From Pseudomonadota bacterium (GTDB lineage Bacteria; Pseudomonadota; Alphaproteobacteria; Rhizobiales; Rhizobiaceae): a stretch of 23,306 nt of DNA. A model generated the notes under the pieces. The model made no database searches and was not told the DNA's origin. It worked only from the letters and a program-made list of their open reading frames with translations. A program made the translations under genes and the position numbers. Location of the stretch: contig JAEXMK010000170.1 in assembly GCA_023444445.1 (NCBI GenBank), positions 1 to 23,306 of the forward strand, written 5' to 3'. This document shows, in pieces, positions 7,645 through 16,700 of this stretch; the first letter of the stretch is position 1, and each line of letters begins with the position of its first letter.

Positions 7645-9027
7645 TCACACCGTCCTGATATAGGCGTCATATTCGACGTCGGTTACACGCAGGGAAAATT
7701 CGGAAAGCTCCTGCTGCTTGCAGGCGGAAAACAGCGTCCGATACTTCTGGCCAAGCGTTGCATAGGCAAAGCTCGACCGTGTGAAGCGCTGTAAGGCATA
7801 ATCCCAGTTGGTGGGAAGCGGTTCGTGATTGATGGCGTGGCTGTCACCGGCGATCGCGCCGCCCGGCTGGCGCTTTTCCTTCATGCCGGCAAGTGCGGCG
7901 CTGAGGATCATCGCAAGAACCAGATAGGGATTGGTATCGGCACCGGCCACCCGATGTTCGATACGCGTCGCGACCTTGCTGGCAACGATGACGCGCACGG
8001 CCGCCGAGCGGTTATCGATGCCCCAGGAGGCGTAGGTCGGTGCGTGTTCGCTGGGGGTCAGGCGACGATAGGAATTGGCATGGGGCGCGAAGATCGCCAT
8101 GCTCTCCCCCATGTTTTCCAACAGGCCGCCGACCGAATGCATCAGCGCATCCGACGGACCGTCTTCCCCGGCATAGATATTCCTGCCGTCCTTATCGAGA
8201 ACGGAAAAATGCACATGCATGCCGTTGCCGGCCTGCAATCCATAAGGCTTGGCCATGAAAGTGGCGTCGAGTTCATGCCGCCGCGCCACACCCTTGACGA
8301 TGCGTTTCAGGAAAACGGCGAAATCGGCGGCCTGCAGGGCGTCGGGCACATGGTTGAGGTTGATCTCATATTGTCCGGGGCCATTCTCCCGCAGCGTCGT
8401 ATCGGCAAGCACGCCCTGGGCACGGCAGGCCGTCGCGATATCATGGAAGACATCCTCGAAATCCTGTAATTCGGAAATGGACAGAACCTGCGTCTGGCCG
8501 GTGTGCCAGCGCCCCTCACGACTGTGCGGTGGGCGCACCGGATCAAGCGCCGAACGAACGGGATCGATCAGGTAAAATTCAAGTTCAGTGGCCACGACCG
8601 GCGTGAGGCCAGCCCTTTTATAGGCGCCGAGAACCTGCGACAGAACATGACGCGGATCGCCATAAAAACCTGATCCATCCGGGTTTTTCATCGCCAGCAG
8701 AACCTGTGCGGTCGGACGCCCAAGCCACGTCACCCGCGACAGCGTGCCGGGAACGGGGAAACAAAAGCCATCCGGATCACCCGTGCCTTCGGCGAGACCT
8801 GCGGCATGCACATCCCGGCCCCAGATATCCAGCGCATAAACGGATCGCGGGATCGCCATTCCCTTTTCAAGCACGTCGATTGCCCGCTCGCGCGGAATCC
8901 ATTTGCCGCGCGGAACGCCGTTCGCATCTATGACGAAAGCTTCGAGAATTTCGAGATCGGGGTTATCGGCGAAAAATTTCTTTGCGTCTTCAATATCATA
9001 CATCATGCACCAGCAAGCCGTTTCCAT
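7645..9027 (-). CDS. puuA: Glutamine-synthetase-family ligase, gamma-glutamylputrescine synthetase-like
   Basis: PuuA-type enzymes ligate glutamate to putrescine using ATP; this 460-residue protein has the full GS fold. Visible motifs are GVPRGKWIP near 37-45, the metal-site TELE at 147-150, NGPGQYEINL at 215-224, NGMHVHFS at 268-275, PHANSYRRL at 315-323 and NRSAAVRV at 339-346. It lacks the adenylylation-site context of GlnA, and it pairs with a PuuB-like oxidase. Other amines are possible substrates. The start is uncertain: ATG at 9027 is used, but ATG at 9006 or 9003 would remove seven or eight unusual residues (METACWC); none has a strong ribosome-binding site. Confidence 0.75.
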   Translation of the reverse strand: METACWCMMYDIEDAKKFFADNPDLEILEAFVIDANGVPRGKWIPRERAIDVLEKGMAIPRSVYALDIWGRDVHAAGLAEGTGDPDGFCFPVPGTLSRVTWLGRPTAQVLLAMKNPDGSGFYGDPRHVLSQVLGAYKRAGLTPVVATELEFYLIDPVRSALDPVRPPHSREGRWHTGQTQVLSISELQDFEDVFHDIATACRAQGVLADTTLRENGPGQYEINLNHVPDALQAADFAVFLKRIVKGVARRHELDATFMAKPYGLQAGNGMHVHFSVLDKDGRNIYAGEDGPSDALMHSVGGLLENMGESMAIFAPHANSYRRLTPSEHAPTYASWGIDNRSAAVRVIVASKVATRIEHRVAGADTNPYLVLAMILSAALAGMKEKRQPGGAIAGDSHAINHEPLPTNWDYALQRFTRSSFAYATLGQKYRTLFSACKQQELSEFSLRVTDVEYDAYIRTV

Positions 9028-9047
9028 CTCGTTTCACACGCAGCGAG

Positions 9048-9061
9048 TTTCGCTAACGAAA
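9048..9061. promoter_or_regulatory. Short palindrome upstream of the puuA-like gene, possible operator
   Basis: TTTCGCTAACGAAA is a perfect 5-bp inverted repeat (TTTCG/CGAAA) around CTAA, located 21 bases before the start codon used for the puuA-like gene. Its symmetry and position suit a repressor site, but no regulator gene is adjacent and I cannot assign it to a family. Confidence 0.35.
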
Positions 9062-9171
9062 GTCGTCCTGCTGCTGATAGATGAGAAACCTCGCCACCAT
9101 GATGACGTTTGCCCTTTTTCCCCTTTGCATGGGACCATGTTACGTGGCCCATTACAGGAAGGCCAGCGGAT

Positions 9172-9270
9172 TTAGAGCGGCGGAGATAAAAATGGAATCG
9201 CTCCGCCTCTCTAAGTTTTTGTTTGAGCATCGGATTTTACGAAAACCGCGCTACACTTTCGGTCCGATGC
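9172..9270. repeat. Composite palindromic intergenic element of rhizobial type
   Basis: Two hairpins stand side by side. In the first, TTAGAG-C-GGCGGAG (9172-9185) pairs with CTCCGCC-T-CTCTAA (9201-9214), 13 of 14 positions. In the second, GCATCGGA (9227-9234) pairs perfectly with TCCGATGC (9263-9270), with an inner CGAAA/TTTCG stem (9240-9244, 9257-9261). Between them is GTTTTTGTTTGA. The arrangement, including ACCGCGCTACACTTTCGG, closely resembles from memory the dispersed palindromes common in Agrobacterium and Rhizobium intergenic regions. It lies between two minus-strand genes and may terminate transcription or stabilise RNA. Confidence 0.65.
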
Positions 9271-9278
9271 GCCAGCCA

Positions 9279-10526
9279 TCAGGGATTGAACCTTTCCGGA
9301 CGATAGGCATCGATGGCGATAACGGGCGCTTCTCCGAGCATGGTTTCGGCCAGAACACGGCCGGTGATCGGCCCAAGGGTGAGACCATGGTGGGCATGGC
9401 CGAAGGCGAACCACAGGGTTTTATGGCGCGGCGCCTTACCGATGATCGGCATCATATCGGGCGTGCAGGGCCGCGCGCCCATCCACGGCTCCGCATCCAG
9501 CCTGCCGCCGAGGGGAAAGACGGTGCGGGCAACCCGTTCCGCCCGCTCGATCTGCACGGGGGATTTCGGCGCATCGCGTTGGGCAAATTCCGCACCGGTC
9601 GTCAGGCGAATGCCTTTTCGCATCGGCGCGAGGAAATAACCGCGCTCAGCATCGATCAGCCAGTTGTTGAGCTTTGTGCCCTGCTGTGGTGCATAATGCA
9701 TGTGATAGCCCCGCTTCACGCCGAGCGGGAAGCGATAGCCCAGCCTTTCCGTCACCGTGTCCGCCCAGGGCCCCAACGCCACGACGGCATGTTCGGCCTC
9801 CACCGCGCCGGTTTCGGTACGCACAGTCCAGCCGCTTGTCGTCTGGCTGAGGGTGGACGCATCCCCGCGGACAAAGGTTCCGCCGAGACTTTCAAACAAT
9901 TTGACATAGGCAAGCGTCAGCGCGTGTGGATCGCGGACTGACCAGGGATCATTCCATTTCAGGCTGCCGACGAAATCCCGGCTGAGATGCGGTTCGGCCG
10001 TGGCCAGTTCGTTGGCATCGAGCTTCGAGTGCGAAATGCCATGGTCACGATTGAGACGCTCGGCCACGGCATAGTCGGCGTCCCGCCTTGCGGCGGTCCT
10101 GTAGGCCGTCATCCAACCGTTTTTCACGATCAGATCGCCAGCATTCGCCTCTTCGATCAGGATACTATGCTCAGAGACCGAATGCTCGATCAGCGGTGTA
10201 TAGGCAAGGGTAATCGCGGTATGTCGCGATGCTGCGGAATGATACCAGTAGCGGCCAAGGAAAGGCGCAATCCTCGGCAGTGCGGAGAGCCGATAACGGA
10301 CATCGATCCTGTTGTTCAACGAATAGCGCAGCAGCAGCGCAAGGTCGTGCGTGAAACCATAAGGTACCACGCCCTCCCTCTGTATCAGCCCGGCATTGCC
10401 GAAAGAGGTCTCTTCGCCCGGTCCGCGCCGGTCGACCAGCACGACCGATTTGCCCCTTCGGGCCAGTTGCAAAGCGACGGAGACCCCTATGATCCCCGCT
10501 CCCAAAACGACCACATCCGCTGCCAT
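9279..10526 (-). CDS. FAD-dependent D-amino-acid dehydrogenase-like oxidoreductase
   Basis: This 415-residue DAO-family flavoprotein begins with the FAD-binding motif VVLGAGIIGVSVALQLARRG (from residue 6) and continues with ETSFGNAG (39-46), characteristic of the DadA group. Its C-terminal signature is FGHAHHGLTLGP, which differs from the E. coli DadA ending. A D-hydroxyproline or other D-amino-acid dehydrogenase is therefore as likely as a D-alanine dehydrogenase. The ATG at 10526 is preferred to a TTG three codons upstream. It lies 100 bases after the Yej operon's last gene on the same strand, and the gap contains a weak 7-bp stem (10575-10581 with 10590-10596). Nearness to a peptidoglycan-fragment importer makes D-amino-acid oxidation plausible but unproven. 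Confidence 0.72.
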   Translation of the reverse strand: MAADVVVLGAGIIGVSVALQLARRGKSVVLVDRRGPGEETSFGNAGLIQREGVVPYGFTHDLALLLRYSLNNRIDVRYRLSALPRIAPFLGRYWYHSAASRHTAITLAYTPLIEHSVSEHSILIEEANAGDLIVKNGWMTAYRTAARRDADYAVAERLNRDHGISHSKLDANELATAEPHLSRDFVGSLKWNDPWSVRDPHALTLAYVKLFESLGGTFVRGDASTLSQTTSGWTVRTETGAVEAEHAVVALGPWADTVTERLGYRFPLGVKRGYHMHYAPQQGTKLNNWLIDAERGYFLAPMRKGIRLTTGAEFAQRDAPKSPVQIERAERVARTVFPLGGRLDAEPWMGARPCTPDMMPIIGKAPRHKTLWFAFGHAHHGLTLGPITGRVLAETMLGEAPVIAIDAYRPERFNP

Positions 10527-10626
10527 CGCAATCAATCCGTTTCCATGTCACGTCCATCGCAACATGGGTCGGCATTTTCCGCGAAGCAACGGAAAAATCA
10601 TCGTCTCAATGGAAAGGTGATGCGTC

Positions 10627-12267
10627 TTACTGGCTGACCGCTTTCGTTTTCACCGCCTCGATGTTGAAGGCGGCCGCCAGCAGCGCTTTGGTGTAGTCCT
10701 GCTGCGGATTGGCGAAAATCTCCGCCGCCGGACCGCTCTCCACCACCTTGCCATGGCGCATGACGATCAGGTCGTTGGCAAGCGCCTTCACCACCTTCAG
10801 GTCGTGGCTGATGAAGAGGTAGGCGAGTTCATGCTTCGCCTGGAGATCGCGCAGCAGATCGACCACCTGCGCCTGCACGCTCATGTCGAGCGCGGATGTC
10901 GGTTCGTCCAGCATGACGAAACGCGGTTTCAGCACCATGGCGCGTGCAATGGCGATGCGCTGGCGCTGGCCACCGGAAAATTCGTGCGGATAGCGCCAGC
11001 GGGTCGCCGGATCGAGGCCCACTTCTTCCAGTGCGACCGCAACGCGGGTGTCACGCTCGTCAGCGGAAAGAGATCGCTCATGGACCTTGAGGCCCTCCGC
11101 GATGATTTCACCCACCGACATGCGCGGGCTGAGCGAACCATAGGGGTCCTGAAACACCACCTGTAGCCGGTTTCTCAGTGGCTTCATCATCTCATAGGAA
11201 TAGCTGTCTATCGACTGGCCGATGAAGCTGATGCGGCCTTTCGAGGCAATCAGCCGCGAGAGAGCTAAACCAAGCGTGGTCTTGCCGGAGCCGGATTCAC
11301 CCACCACGCCCACCGTCTGGCCGGCGCGCAGGGTGATATCGATACCGTCCACCGCCTTCACATGGTCGACCACCCGGCGCATCAGTCCCGCCTTGATCGG
11401 GAACCAGACCTTGATGTCGTCACCCTGCATGACCACGGGTTTGCTGGCATCGGAATGCGGCGGCTCACCCTTTGGCTCGGCGGCCAGAAGATGGCGGGTA
11501 TAAGCGTGCTGCGGATCGGTAAATACCTGCTCCACCGTGCCGGTTTCCACGATCTTGCCCTTGGTCATGACGCAGACGCGATCGGCAAATTTACGGACGA
11601 TGCCGAGATCGTGGGTGATGAACAGCATGGACATGCCGTGTTGCATTTTCAGATCACCGAGCAGTTCCAGGATCTGTGCCTGCACCGTCACGTCGAGCGC
11701 GGTGGTCGGTTCATCGGCGATCAGCAGTTTTGGCCGGTTGGCAAGCGCCATGGCGATCATCACACGCTGCCGCTGGCCGCCGGACAATTCATGCGGATAG
11801 GCCTTCAGGCGCTTTTCCGGTTCGCGGATACCCACCTGCAGCAGCAGTTCCAGCGTGCGCGCCCGCGCCTCCGCACCGGTGATCGCCTGATGCAGCTCCA
11901 AGATCTCGCCGATCTGCCGCTCGATGGTGTGGAGCGGGTTGAGCGAGGTCATCGGCTCCTGGAAGATCATGGTGATGTCGTTGCCGCGCACGGCGCGCAG
12001 CGCGCGCTCCGGCAGGGTCAGCATGTCCTTGCCGTCGAACAGGATCTTGCCCGACGGGTGGCTTGCGGCCGGATAGGGCAGCAATTTGAGAATGGAATTT
12101 GCGGTGACAGACTTGCCGGAGCCGGATTCCCCGACGAGGGCAACGACTTCGCCCGGCATCAGATCAAAGGAGACGTGATCGACGGCGACACTGGTCGCGC
12201 CACCCTGATGGAAGGCGACGGAGAGATCACGGACGGAGAGAAGCGGCTGGATATTTGTATCCGTCAT
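10627..12267 (-). CDS. yejF: Peptide/muropeptide ABC transporter, duplicated ATPase YejF
   Basis: YejF is the double ATPase of the Yej importer. The 546-residue protein contains two complete ABC domains. The first has Walker A GESGSGKS (46-53), signature LSGGQRQR (161-168) and Walker B LLIADEP. The second has Walker [10 protein letters not shown] (323-331), signature FSGGQRQR (430-437) and Walker B FVMLDEP. The ATG at 12267 is preceded by GGTGA at a proper distance; a GTG at 12276 overlapping the yejE stop codon is possible. It is the last gene of the yej operon. In Agrobacterium this importer is required for recycling peptidoglycan fragments. Confidence 0.92.
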   Translation of the reverse strand: MTDTNIQPLLSVRDLSVAFHQGGATSVAVDHVSFDLMPGEVVALVGESGSGKSVTANSILKLLPYPAASHPSGKILFDGKDMLTLPERALRAVRGNDITMIFQEPMTSLNPLHTIERQIGEILELHQAITGAEARARTLELLLQVGIREPEKRLKAYPHELSGGQRQRVMIAMALANRPKLLIADEPTTALDVTVQAQILELLGDLKMQHGMSMLFITHDLGIVRKFADRVCVMTKGKIVETGTVEQVFTDPQHAYTRHLLAAEPKGEPPHSDASKPVVMQGDDIKVWFPIKAGLMRRVVDHVKAVDGIDITLRAGQTVGVVGESGSGKTTLGLALSRLIASKGRISFIGQSIDSYSYEMMKPLRNRLQVVFQDPYGSLSPRMSVGEIIAEGLKVHERSLSADERDTRVAVALEEVGLDPATRWRYPHEFSGGQRQRIAIARAMVLKPRFVMLDEPTSALDMSVQAQVVDLLRDLQAKHELAYLFISHDLKVVKALANDLIVMRHGKVVESGPAAEIFANPQQDYTKALLAAAFNIEAVKTKAVSQ

Positions 12268-12272
12268 GGCGA

Positions 12273-13418
12273 TCACCGGAACGTCTTGCGTGGATCAAAG
12301 GCGTCGCGCACCGCTTCACCCACAAAGATCAACAGCGAGAGCATGATGGACATGGTGAAAAACGCGGTAAGGCCGAGCCAGGGCGCCTGAAGGTTGTTCT
12401 TGCCCTGCGCGATCATCTCGCCCAGCGAGGGTGATCCAGGCGGCATTCCGAAGCCGAGAAAATCGAGCGAGGTGAGCGTGGTGATAGAGCCGGAAAGGAT
12501 GAAGGGCAGGAAGGTCAGCGTTGCCACCATGGCGTTGGGCAGAAGATGCCGGAACATGATCGTCCCGTTGCCGACGCCAAGCGCACGGGCGGCACGAACA
12601 TATTCGAAGTTTCTGGCCCGCAGGAATTCGGCGCGGACAATGCCGACGAAGCCGACCCATGAAAAGAGCAGCATAATGCCGAGCAGCACGAAGAAGCCCG
12701 GCGGCAGGATGGCCGCGATGATCAGCAGGATGTAAAGCACCGGCATGGACGACCAGATCTCGATGAAACGCTGCAGAAGCAGGTCCGTCCAGCCGCCGAA
12801 ATACCCCTGAATGGCGCCGGCCGTGACGCCTACAAGGGCCGAGGCGATAGTCAGCGTCAGGCCGAACAGCACCGAAATGCGAAAGCCGTAGATCATTCGC
12901 GCCGTAACATCGCGCGCCTGATTGTCGGTGCCGAGCCAGTTGAGATTGCCAAGCGTGCAGCCGGGATCGGCATCGCCCTGCGGATAGGCCGAGCAGCGCT
13001 CATTTTTGTCCATGAGCCAGAAGGGGGCTGTGGGCGCGGAATGCGGAATGTTGGAATTGACCGTCTGGTAGGAATAACGGATCGGCGGCCAGATCATCCA
13101 GCCATTGGCGTTGATTTCGTCCTGAATGAAGGAGGACTTGTAATCGGTCTGGGCCAGGAAGCCGCCGAATTTCTCTTCCGGATAATCCACCATGACCGGC
13201 ACCAGAAGCTCGCCCTTGTAGGAAGCGAGGATAGGTTTGTCATTGGCGATGAATTCCGCCATCAGGCTCAGGAAAAACAGGATCAGGAACAGCCAGAAGG
13301 ACCAGTATCCGCGGCGATTCGCCTTGAAATTCTGCCAGCGGCGCTTGGTCGTCGGCGAAAACCACGGGCGCTTCGGCTTTACCAGCGTTTCGGTTCCGAG
13401 GGGATGAGCAAGCGACAT
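12273..13418 (-). CDS. yejE: Peptide/muropeptide ABC transporter permease YejE
   Basis: This 381-residue permease of the DppC/OppC class has an N-terminal segment (RGYWSFWLFLILFFLSLMAEFIANDKP cut short here; see residues about 35-60), a large periplasmic loop carrying the YejE-specific insert with YPEEKFGGFLAQTDYK, then the transporter core with the coupling motif EYVRAARALGVGNGTIMFRH. The ATG at 13418 shares its A with the yejB stop codon (TGATG) and has GGAGGG seven bases upstream, which decides the start over a GTG one codon earlier. It pairs with YejB to form the membrane channel. Confidence 0.92.
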   Translation of the reverse strand: MSLAHPLGTETLVKPKRPWFSPTTKRRWQNFKANRRGYWSFWLFLILFFLSLMAEFIANDKPILASYKGELLVPVMVDYPEEKFGGFLAQTDYKSSFIQDEINANGWMIWPPIRYSYQTVNSNIPHSAPTAPFWLMDKNERCSAYPQGDADPGCTLGNLNWLGTDNQARDVTARMIYGFRISVLFGLTLTIASALVGVTAGAIQGYFGGWTDLLLQRFIEIWSSMPVLYILLIIAAILPPGFFVLLGIMLLFSWVGFVGIVRAEFLRARNFEYVRAARALGVGNGTIMFRHLLPNAMVATLTFLPFILSGSITTLTSLDFLGFGMPPGSPSLGEMIAQGKNNLQAPWLGLTAFFTMSIMLSLLIFVGEAVRDAFDPRKTFR

Positions 13419-14512
13419 CACACGTCCCTCCGCTCGAAATCGATGCGCGGATCAATCCATGTGTAGATCAAGTCGGACAGCAGGCCAACGACGAGGCCCA
13501 TCAGCGAGAAGATGAACAGTGTGCCGAAGACGATCGGGTAGTCACGGTTGACGACCGAGAGATAACCAAGGCGTCCGAGGCCATCGAGCGAGAAGATATT
13601 CTCGATCAGCAGCGATCCGGTGAAGAAGGCGGAGATGAAGGCGCCCGGAAAACCGGCGATCACGATGAGCATCGCATTGCGGAAGACATGGCCATAGAGA
13701 ACCTTGCGTTCGGTAAGACCCTTGGCGCGGGCGGTGACGACATATTGCTTCTTGATCTCGTCGATAAAGGAATTCTTGGTCAGAAGCGTCGTCGTCGCGA
13801 AGGCAGAGAGCGATAATGCGATCAATGGCAGAGTCAGGTGCCAGAAATAGTCGATGATCTTCTGCCACCAGTTCAGTTGGTCGAAATTGTCCGAGACCAA
13901 GCCGCGCAGAGGAAACCAGTCGAAGAACGAACCGCCGGCGAAAAGCACGATAAGCAGGATGCCGAACAGGAAACTCGGCACCGCATAACCGATGATGATG
14001 ATGCCTGAGGTCCAGACATCGAAAGTCGAGCCATCGGAAACGGCCTTCTTGATGCCGAGCGGAATGGAAATCACATAGGATATGATGAGAATCCAGAAAC
14101 CGAGCGACGCCGAGACCGGCAGCTTGTCGATGATGAGATCGATCACCGACGAATTGCGGAAGAAGCTGTCACCGAAATCGAAGCGGATGTAATTCCACAT
14201 CATTTCGAGGAAGCGCGTGAGCGGCGGCTTGTCGAAGCCGAACTGTTTCTCGAGCTTCTTGATCAGTTCCGGATCAAGTCCCTGCGCACCGCGATATTTC
14301 GAGCCGCTTTCATCGAACCCGCCTCCCTGCCCCATTAGATCGCCACCGCCCGAGAGCCGATCTGAGGCACTGTCGCCTTGGCCCGTCAACTGCGCCACGA
14401 CCTGTTCTACCGGGCCGCCCGGCGCGAACTGGATGACGAGAAACGAAATGCCCATGATGCCGACAATCGTCGGAATCATCAGCGCCAGACGTCTGAGGAT
14501 ATAGGCGCCCAT
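13418..14512 (-). CDS. yejB: Peptide/muropeptide ABC transporter permease YejB
   Basis: This 364-residue permease of the DppB/OppB class starts with the typical [20 protein letters not shown] segment. It has the YejB-type insert ([19 protein letters not shown]) in the first periplasmic loop, and the cytoplasmic coupling loop [20 protein letters not shown] in the C-terminal half. It is separated from the upstream binding-protein gene by 142 bases, while it overlaps yejE downstream. Its expression may therefore be set lower than that of the binding protein. Confidence 0.92.
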   Translation of the reverse strand: MGAYILRRLALMIPTIVGIMGISFLVIQFAPGGPVEQVVAQLTGQGDSASDRLSGGGDLMGQGGGFDESGSKYRGAQGLDPELIKKLEKQFGFDKPPLTRFLEMMWNYIRFDFGDSFFRNSSVIDLIIDKLPVSASLGFWILIISYVISIPLGIKKAVSDGSTFDVWTSGIIIIGYAVPSFLFGILLIVLFAGGSFFDWFPLRGLVSDNFDQLNWWQKIIDYFWHLTLPLIALSLSAFATTTLLTKNSFIDEIKKQYVVTARAKGLTERKVLYGHVFRNAMLIVIAGFPGAFISAFFTGSLLIENIFSLDGLGRLGYLSVVNRDYPIVFGTLFIFSLMGLVVGLLSDLIYTWIDPRIDFERRDV

Positions 14513-14538
14513 CAGCCTTTTCTCCCAGCCGTTCGGTC

Positions 14539-14613
14539 AGCGATTTTCGTCTCGGTCAAGCCCGGTCCTTTCCTCAAAGCGACGTCGCGCGCATTTCAAG
14601 CGATTCGTCTCGG
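14539..14613. repeat. Imperfect direct repeat between yejB and its binding-protein gene
   Basis: AGCGATTTTCGTCTCGG (14539-14555) recurs 60 bases away as AGCGATTCGTCTCGG (14599-14613), identical apart from two missing T residues. It lies in the 142-base non-coding gap of the operon. It could be a remnant duplication or a paired binding site; no function can be assigned. Confidence 0.4.
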
Positions 14614-14645
14614 CCTATGTGAATCAAGCCTTCGCCGCGAAAGCA

Positions 14646-14668
14646 AGGCCGGCGTCATTTTCCGGCCT
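14646..14668 (-). other. Stem-loop spanning the stop codon of the yej binding-protein gene
   Basis: AGGCCGG (14646-14652) and CCGGCCT (14662-14668) form a 7-bp GC-rich stem with a nine-base loop containing part of the TGA stop codon (14655-14657). No strong T-run follows on the minus strand, so it is probably not an efficient terminator. Stem-loops after binding-protein genes often stabilise the upstream message, allowing more binding protein than permease; that role here is inference. Confidence 0.45.
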
Positions 14669-16499
14669 GGCTGGACCACCAGGCTTCAGGAAAACCGATG
14701 CCATATTCGGGCAGGTTTTCCGGGCGGACAATCGTGTTCCAATAGGCGATGAACAGCTCGCCGCGGTAGAATTGCGGAATGACATAGCTGTTGGCGAGCA
14801 GCACCCGGTCGAGCGCCCGGGCGGCAGCGACCTGCTCATCGCGATTGGGCGCAAAAATGACTTTGCGCACCAAAGCATCGACCGCCGGGTTCTTGATGCC
14901 TGCGAGGTTGTTCGATCCCTGACGATCAGCAGCCACCGAACCCCAGTAATCGGCTTGCTCGTTACCCGGATTGGCCGACGTCGCCCAGAGCTTGACGATG
15001 ATGTCGTAATCGAAGCTGCGGGTGCGGTTGGTGAATTGCGAGGCATCGACGGTGCGAATGGTCGCGTTGATGCCGATTTTCTTCAGACTCTGGACATAGG
15101 GAAGGATCGTTCTTTCCATGCCGGCGGAATCAATCAGGAATTCCATATCGAGTTGCTGGCCGGTCTTCGCATTGACCATACGATTGCCGCGCAGTTCATA
15201 TCCCGCTTCCTTCATCAGCCTGACGGCTTCGCGCAGATTGTCGCGTTGCTTGGCCGGATCGCCCGCCACCGGATTCTTGTATTCCGTCGTGAAGACCTCA
15301 GGCGGAACCTGATCCTTGAGCTCCTGAAGCAGCTCCAGTTCGCGACCCGTCGGCAGGCCTGACGAAGCCAGTTCGCTGCCCATGAAGAAGCTGTTGATGC
15401 GCTGGAACTGGCCGTAAGCCAGTGTGCGATTGAGTTCCTCGAAATCGAAGGCATAGTTCAGCGCCTTGCGCAGTTTCGGGTTCTGGAACTTTTCCCGCCG
15501 CATGTTCGGCACGAAGGCCTGCATGATGCCAACGGAACGATAGATATTCGGCAGTTCCTCTTTTTTGACGCGGCCTTCTTTCACCGCCGGAAAATCGTAA
15601 CCCGTGACCCAGCGGCTGGAGGAGGCTTCCTGCCGGAAATCGACGGTACCCGACTTGAAAGCCTGGAATTCCACGTCTTGATCGGCAAAGAAGGTATAGG
15701 CAATGGTTTTGAAATTATTCATCCCCACATTCACATTGACGTCCTTGCCCCAATAGTCGTCACGGCGTTCATAGGTAATGGACGAACCGGGAGAAACGGC
15801 CGCGATTTTGTAAGGGCCCGAACCCATGACCGGCTCCAGCGTGCCGCGCGATATGTCGCGTGGCTTGCCGTCCGGGCCGGTGCCTTCCCACCAGTGCTTG
15901 GGAACGATCAGCAATTGCCCGACGATCTGCGGCAATTCGCGATTGTTCTTTTCATCGAAGGTGAAGGTGATGTCCCTTTCGCCGCTCACCTCCGCCTTGG
16001 TGACGTGGGTATAATAGGTCGAGAGCTGGGGGCTGAGATCCTTCGCCTTCTCGAAGCTGAAGACGACATCCTCAGGCGTCACCGGTTTTCCATCAGCCCA
16101 TTTGGCGTCCTGCCGCAGCCGGAACGTCGCCTTCGTAATATCGTCGGGATAACTCACGCCCTCGGCCAGCAAGCCATAGGAGGCCGACAGTTCCTCTTCC
16201 GTCGATTTCATCAGCGTATCGTAAACCAGCGAAAGGCCCGTTGCCTTCTCTCCCTTGGCGAGCAGGGGGTTAAGCGTGTCGAAAGTGCCTGATGTCGACA
16301 GGCGCAGCGTGCCCCCCTTCGGCGCCTTGGTATTCACATAGTCGAAATGGTCGAAACCATCAGGGTGTTTCAGCGCCCCAACCGTCGAAATCCCCTTTCG
16401 CCAGACATCGCCCGACTGGGCGGAGGCCGCCGCCGGTACCAGCAGGGCGGATGCGGCGAGAGCGACAAGGATGCGGGATTTCAGTGGTGCCAATATCAT
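14655..16499 (-). CDS. yepA: Periplasmic solute-binding protein of the Yej importer (YejA/YepA)
   Basis: This 614-residue family 5 extracellular solute-binding protein (SBP_bac_5, the DppA/OppA group) has a signal peptide at residues 1-27 ending in an AXA-type site (PAAASA). Typical motifs include GTLRLSTSGTFDTLNPLL near the mature N-terminus and ITKATFRLRQDAKWADGKPVTPEDVVFSF-like content beginning near residue 117, cited here by position. In Agrobacterium the binding protein next to yejBEF was named YepA and delivers peptidoglycan fragments; this gene holds that position. It could equally be called yejA. It is first in the operon and divergent from mepA. Confidence 0.88.
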   Translation of the reverse strand: MILAPLKSRILVALAASALLVPAAASAQSGDVWRKGISTVGALKHPDGFDHFDYVNTKAPKGGTLRLSTSGTFDTLNPLLAKGEKATGLSLVYDTLMKSTEEELSASYGLLAEGVSYPDDITKATFRLRQDAKWADGKPVTPEDVVFSFEKAKDLSPQLSTYYTHVTKAEVSGERDITFTFDEKNNRELPQIVGQLLIVPKHWWEGTGPDGKPRDISRGTLEPVMGSGPYKIAAVSPGSSITYERRDDYWGKDVNVNVGMNNFKTIAYTFFADQDVEFQAFKSGTVDFRQEASSSRWVTGYDFPAVKEGRVKKEELPNIYRSVGIMQAFVPNMRREKFQNPKLRKALNYAFDFEELNRTLAYGQFQRINSFFMGSELASSGLPTGRELELLQELKDQVPPEVFTTEYKNPVAGDPAKQRDNLREAVRLMKEAGYELRGNRMVNAKTGQQLDMEFLIDSAGMERTILPYVQSLKKIGINATIRTVDASQFTNRTRSFDYDIIVKLWATSANPGNEQADYWGSVAADRQGSNNLAGIKNPAVDALVRKVIFAPNRDEQVAAARALDRVLLANSYVIPQFYRGELFIAYWNTIVRPENLPEYGIGFPEAWWSSQAGK

Positions 16500-16700
16500 C
16501 GGGGGTAGTTCCCTGTTTTTGTGCTTGCTGGAGAGAGCATAAAAGAAAGATTGGCAAAAAACAGATGCGCTGGCTCACAAGCTCTTTATCAGCGTCTTTA
16601 TCCCGGCTTTGCGCGAGCTTGGCGAAACATGGTTTCAACAAAATCCCGTTCCAGTTTATTCTTGGCGGAAGAGAATCACCTGATCGGACGGGCAGGCTAT
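16500..16700. promoter_or_regulatory. Divergent intergenic region between the yej operon and mepA
   Basis: These 201 bases must hold the start signals of both the yej operon (minus) and mepA (plus). I see an AT-rich part (16536-16565) containing a TATGCT-like -10 for the minus strand, read at 16536-16541, but no well-spaced -35. No clear palindrome is present. The mepA frame remains open through most of this region, but the sequence before 16701 lacks a convincing start or domain. Confidence 0.4.

Noticed and set aside
9081..12390. Long plus-strand open frames opposite the flavoprotein and yejF genes (for example 9081-9941 and 11362-12390)
   Set aside because: They lie antisense to well-recognised genes, have arginine/histidine-rich compositions typical of G+C-rich shadow frames, and show no domain.
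16521..16700. A 60-residue N-terminal extension of MepA
   Set aside because: The frame is open, but the signal peptide begins at 16701 and an extension would place it internally.
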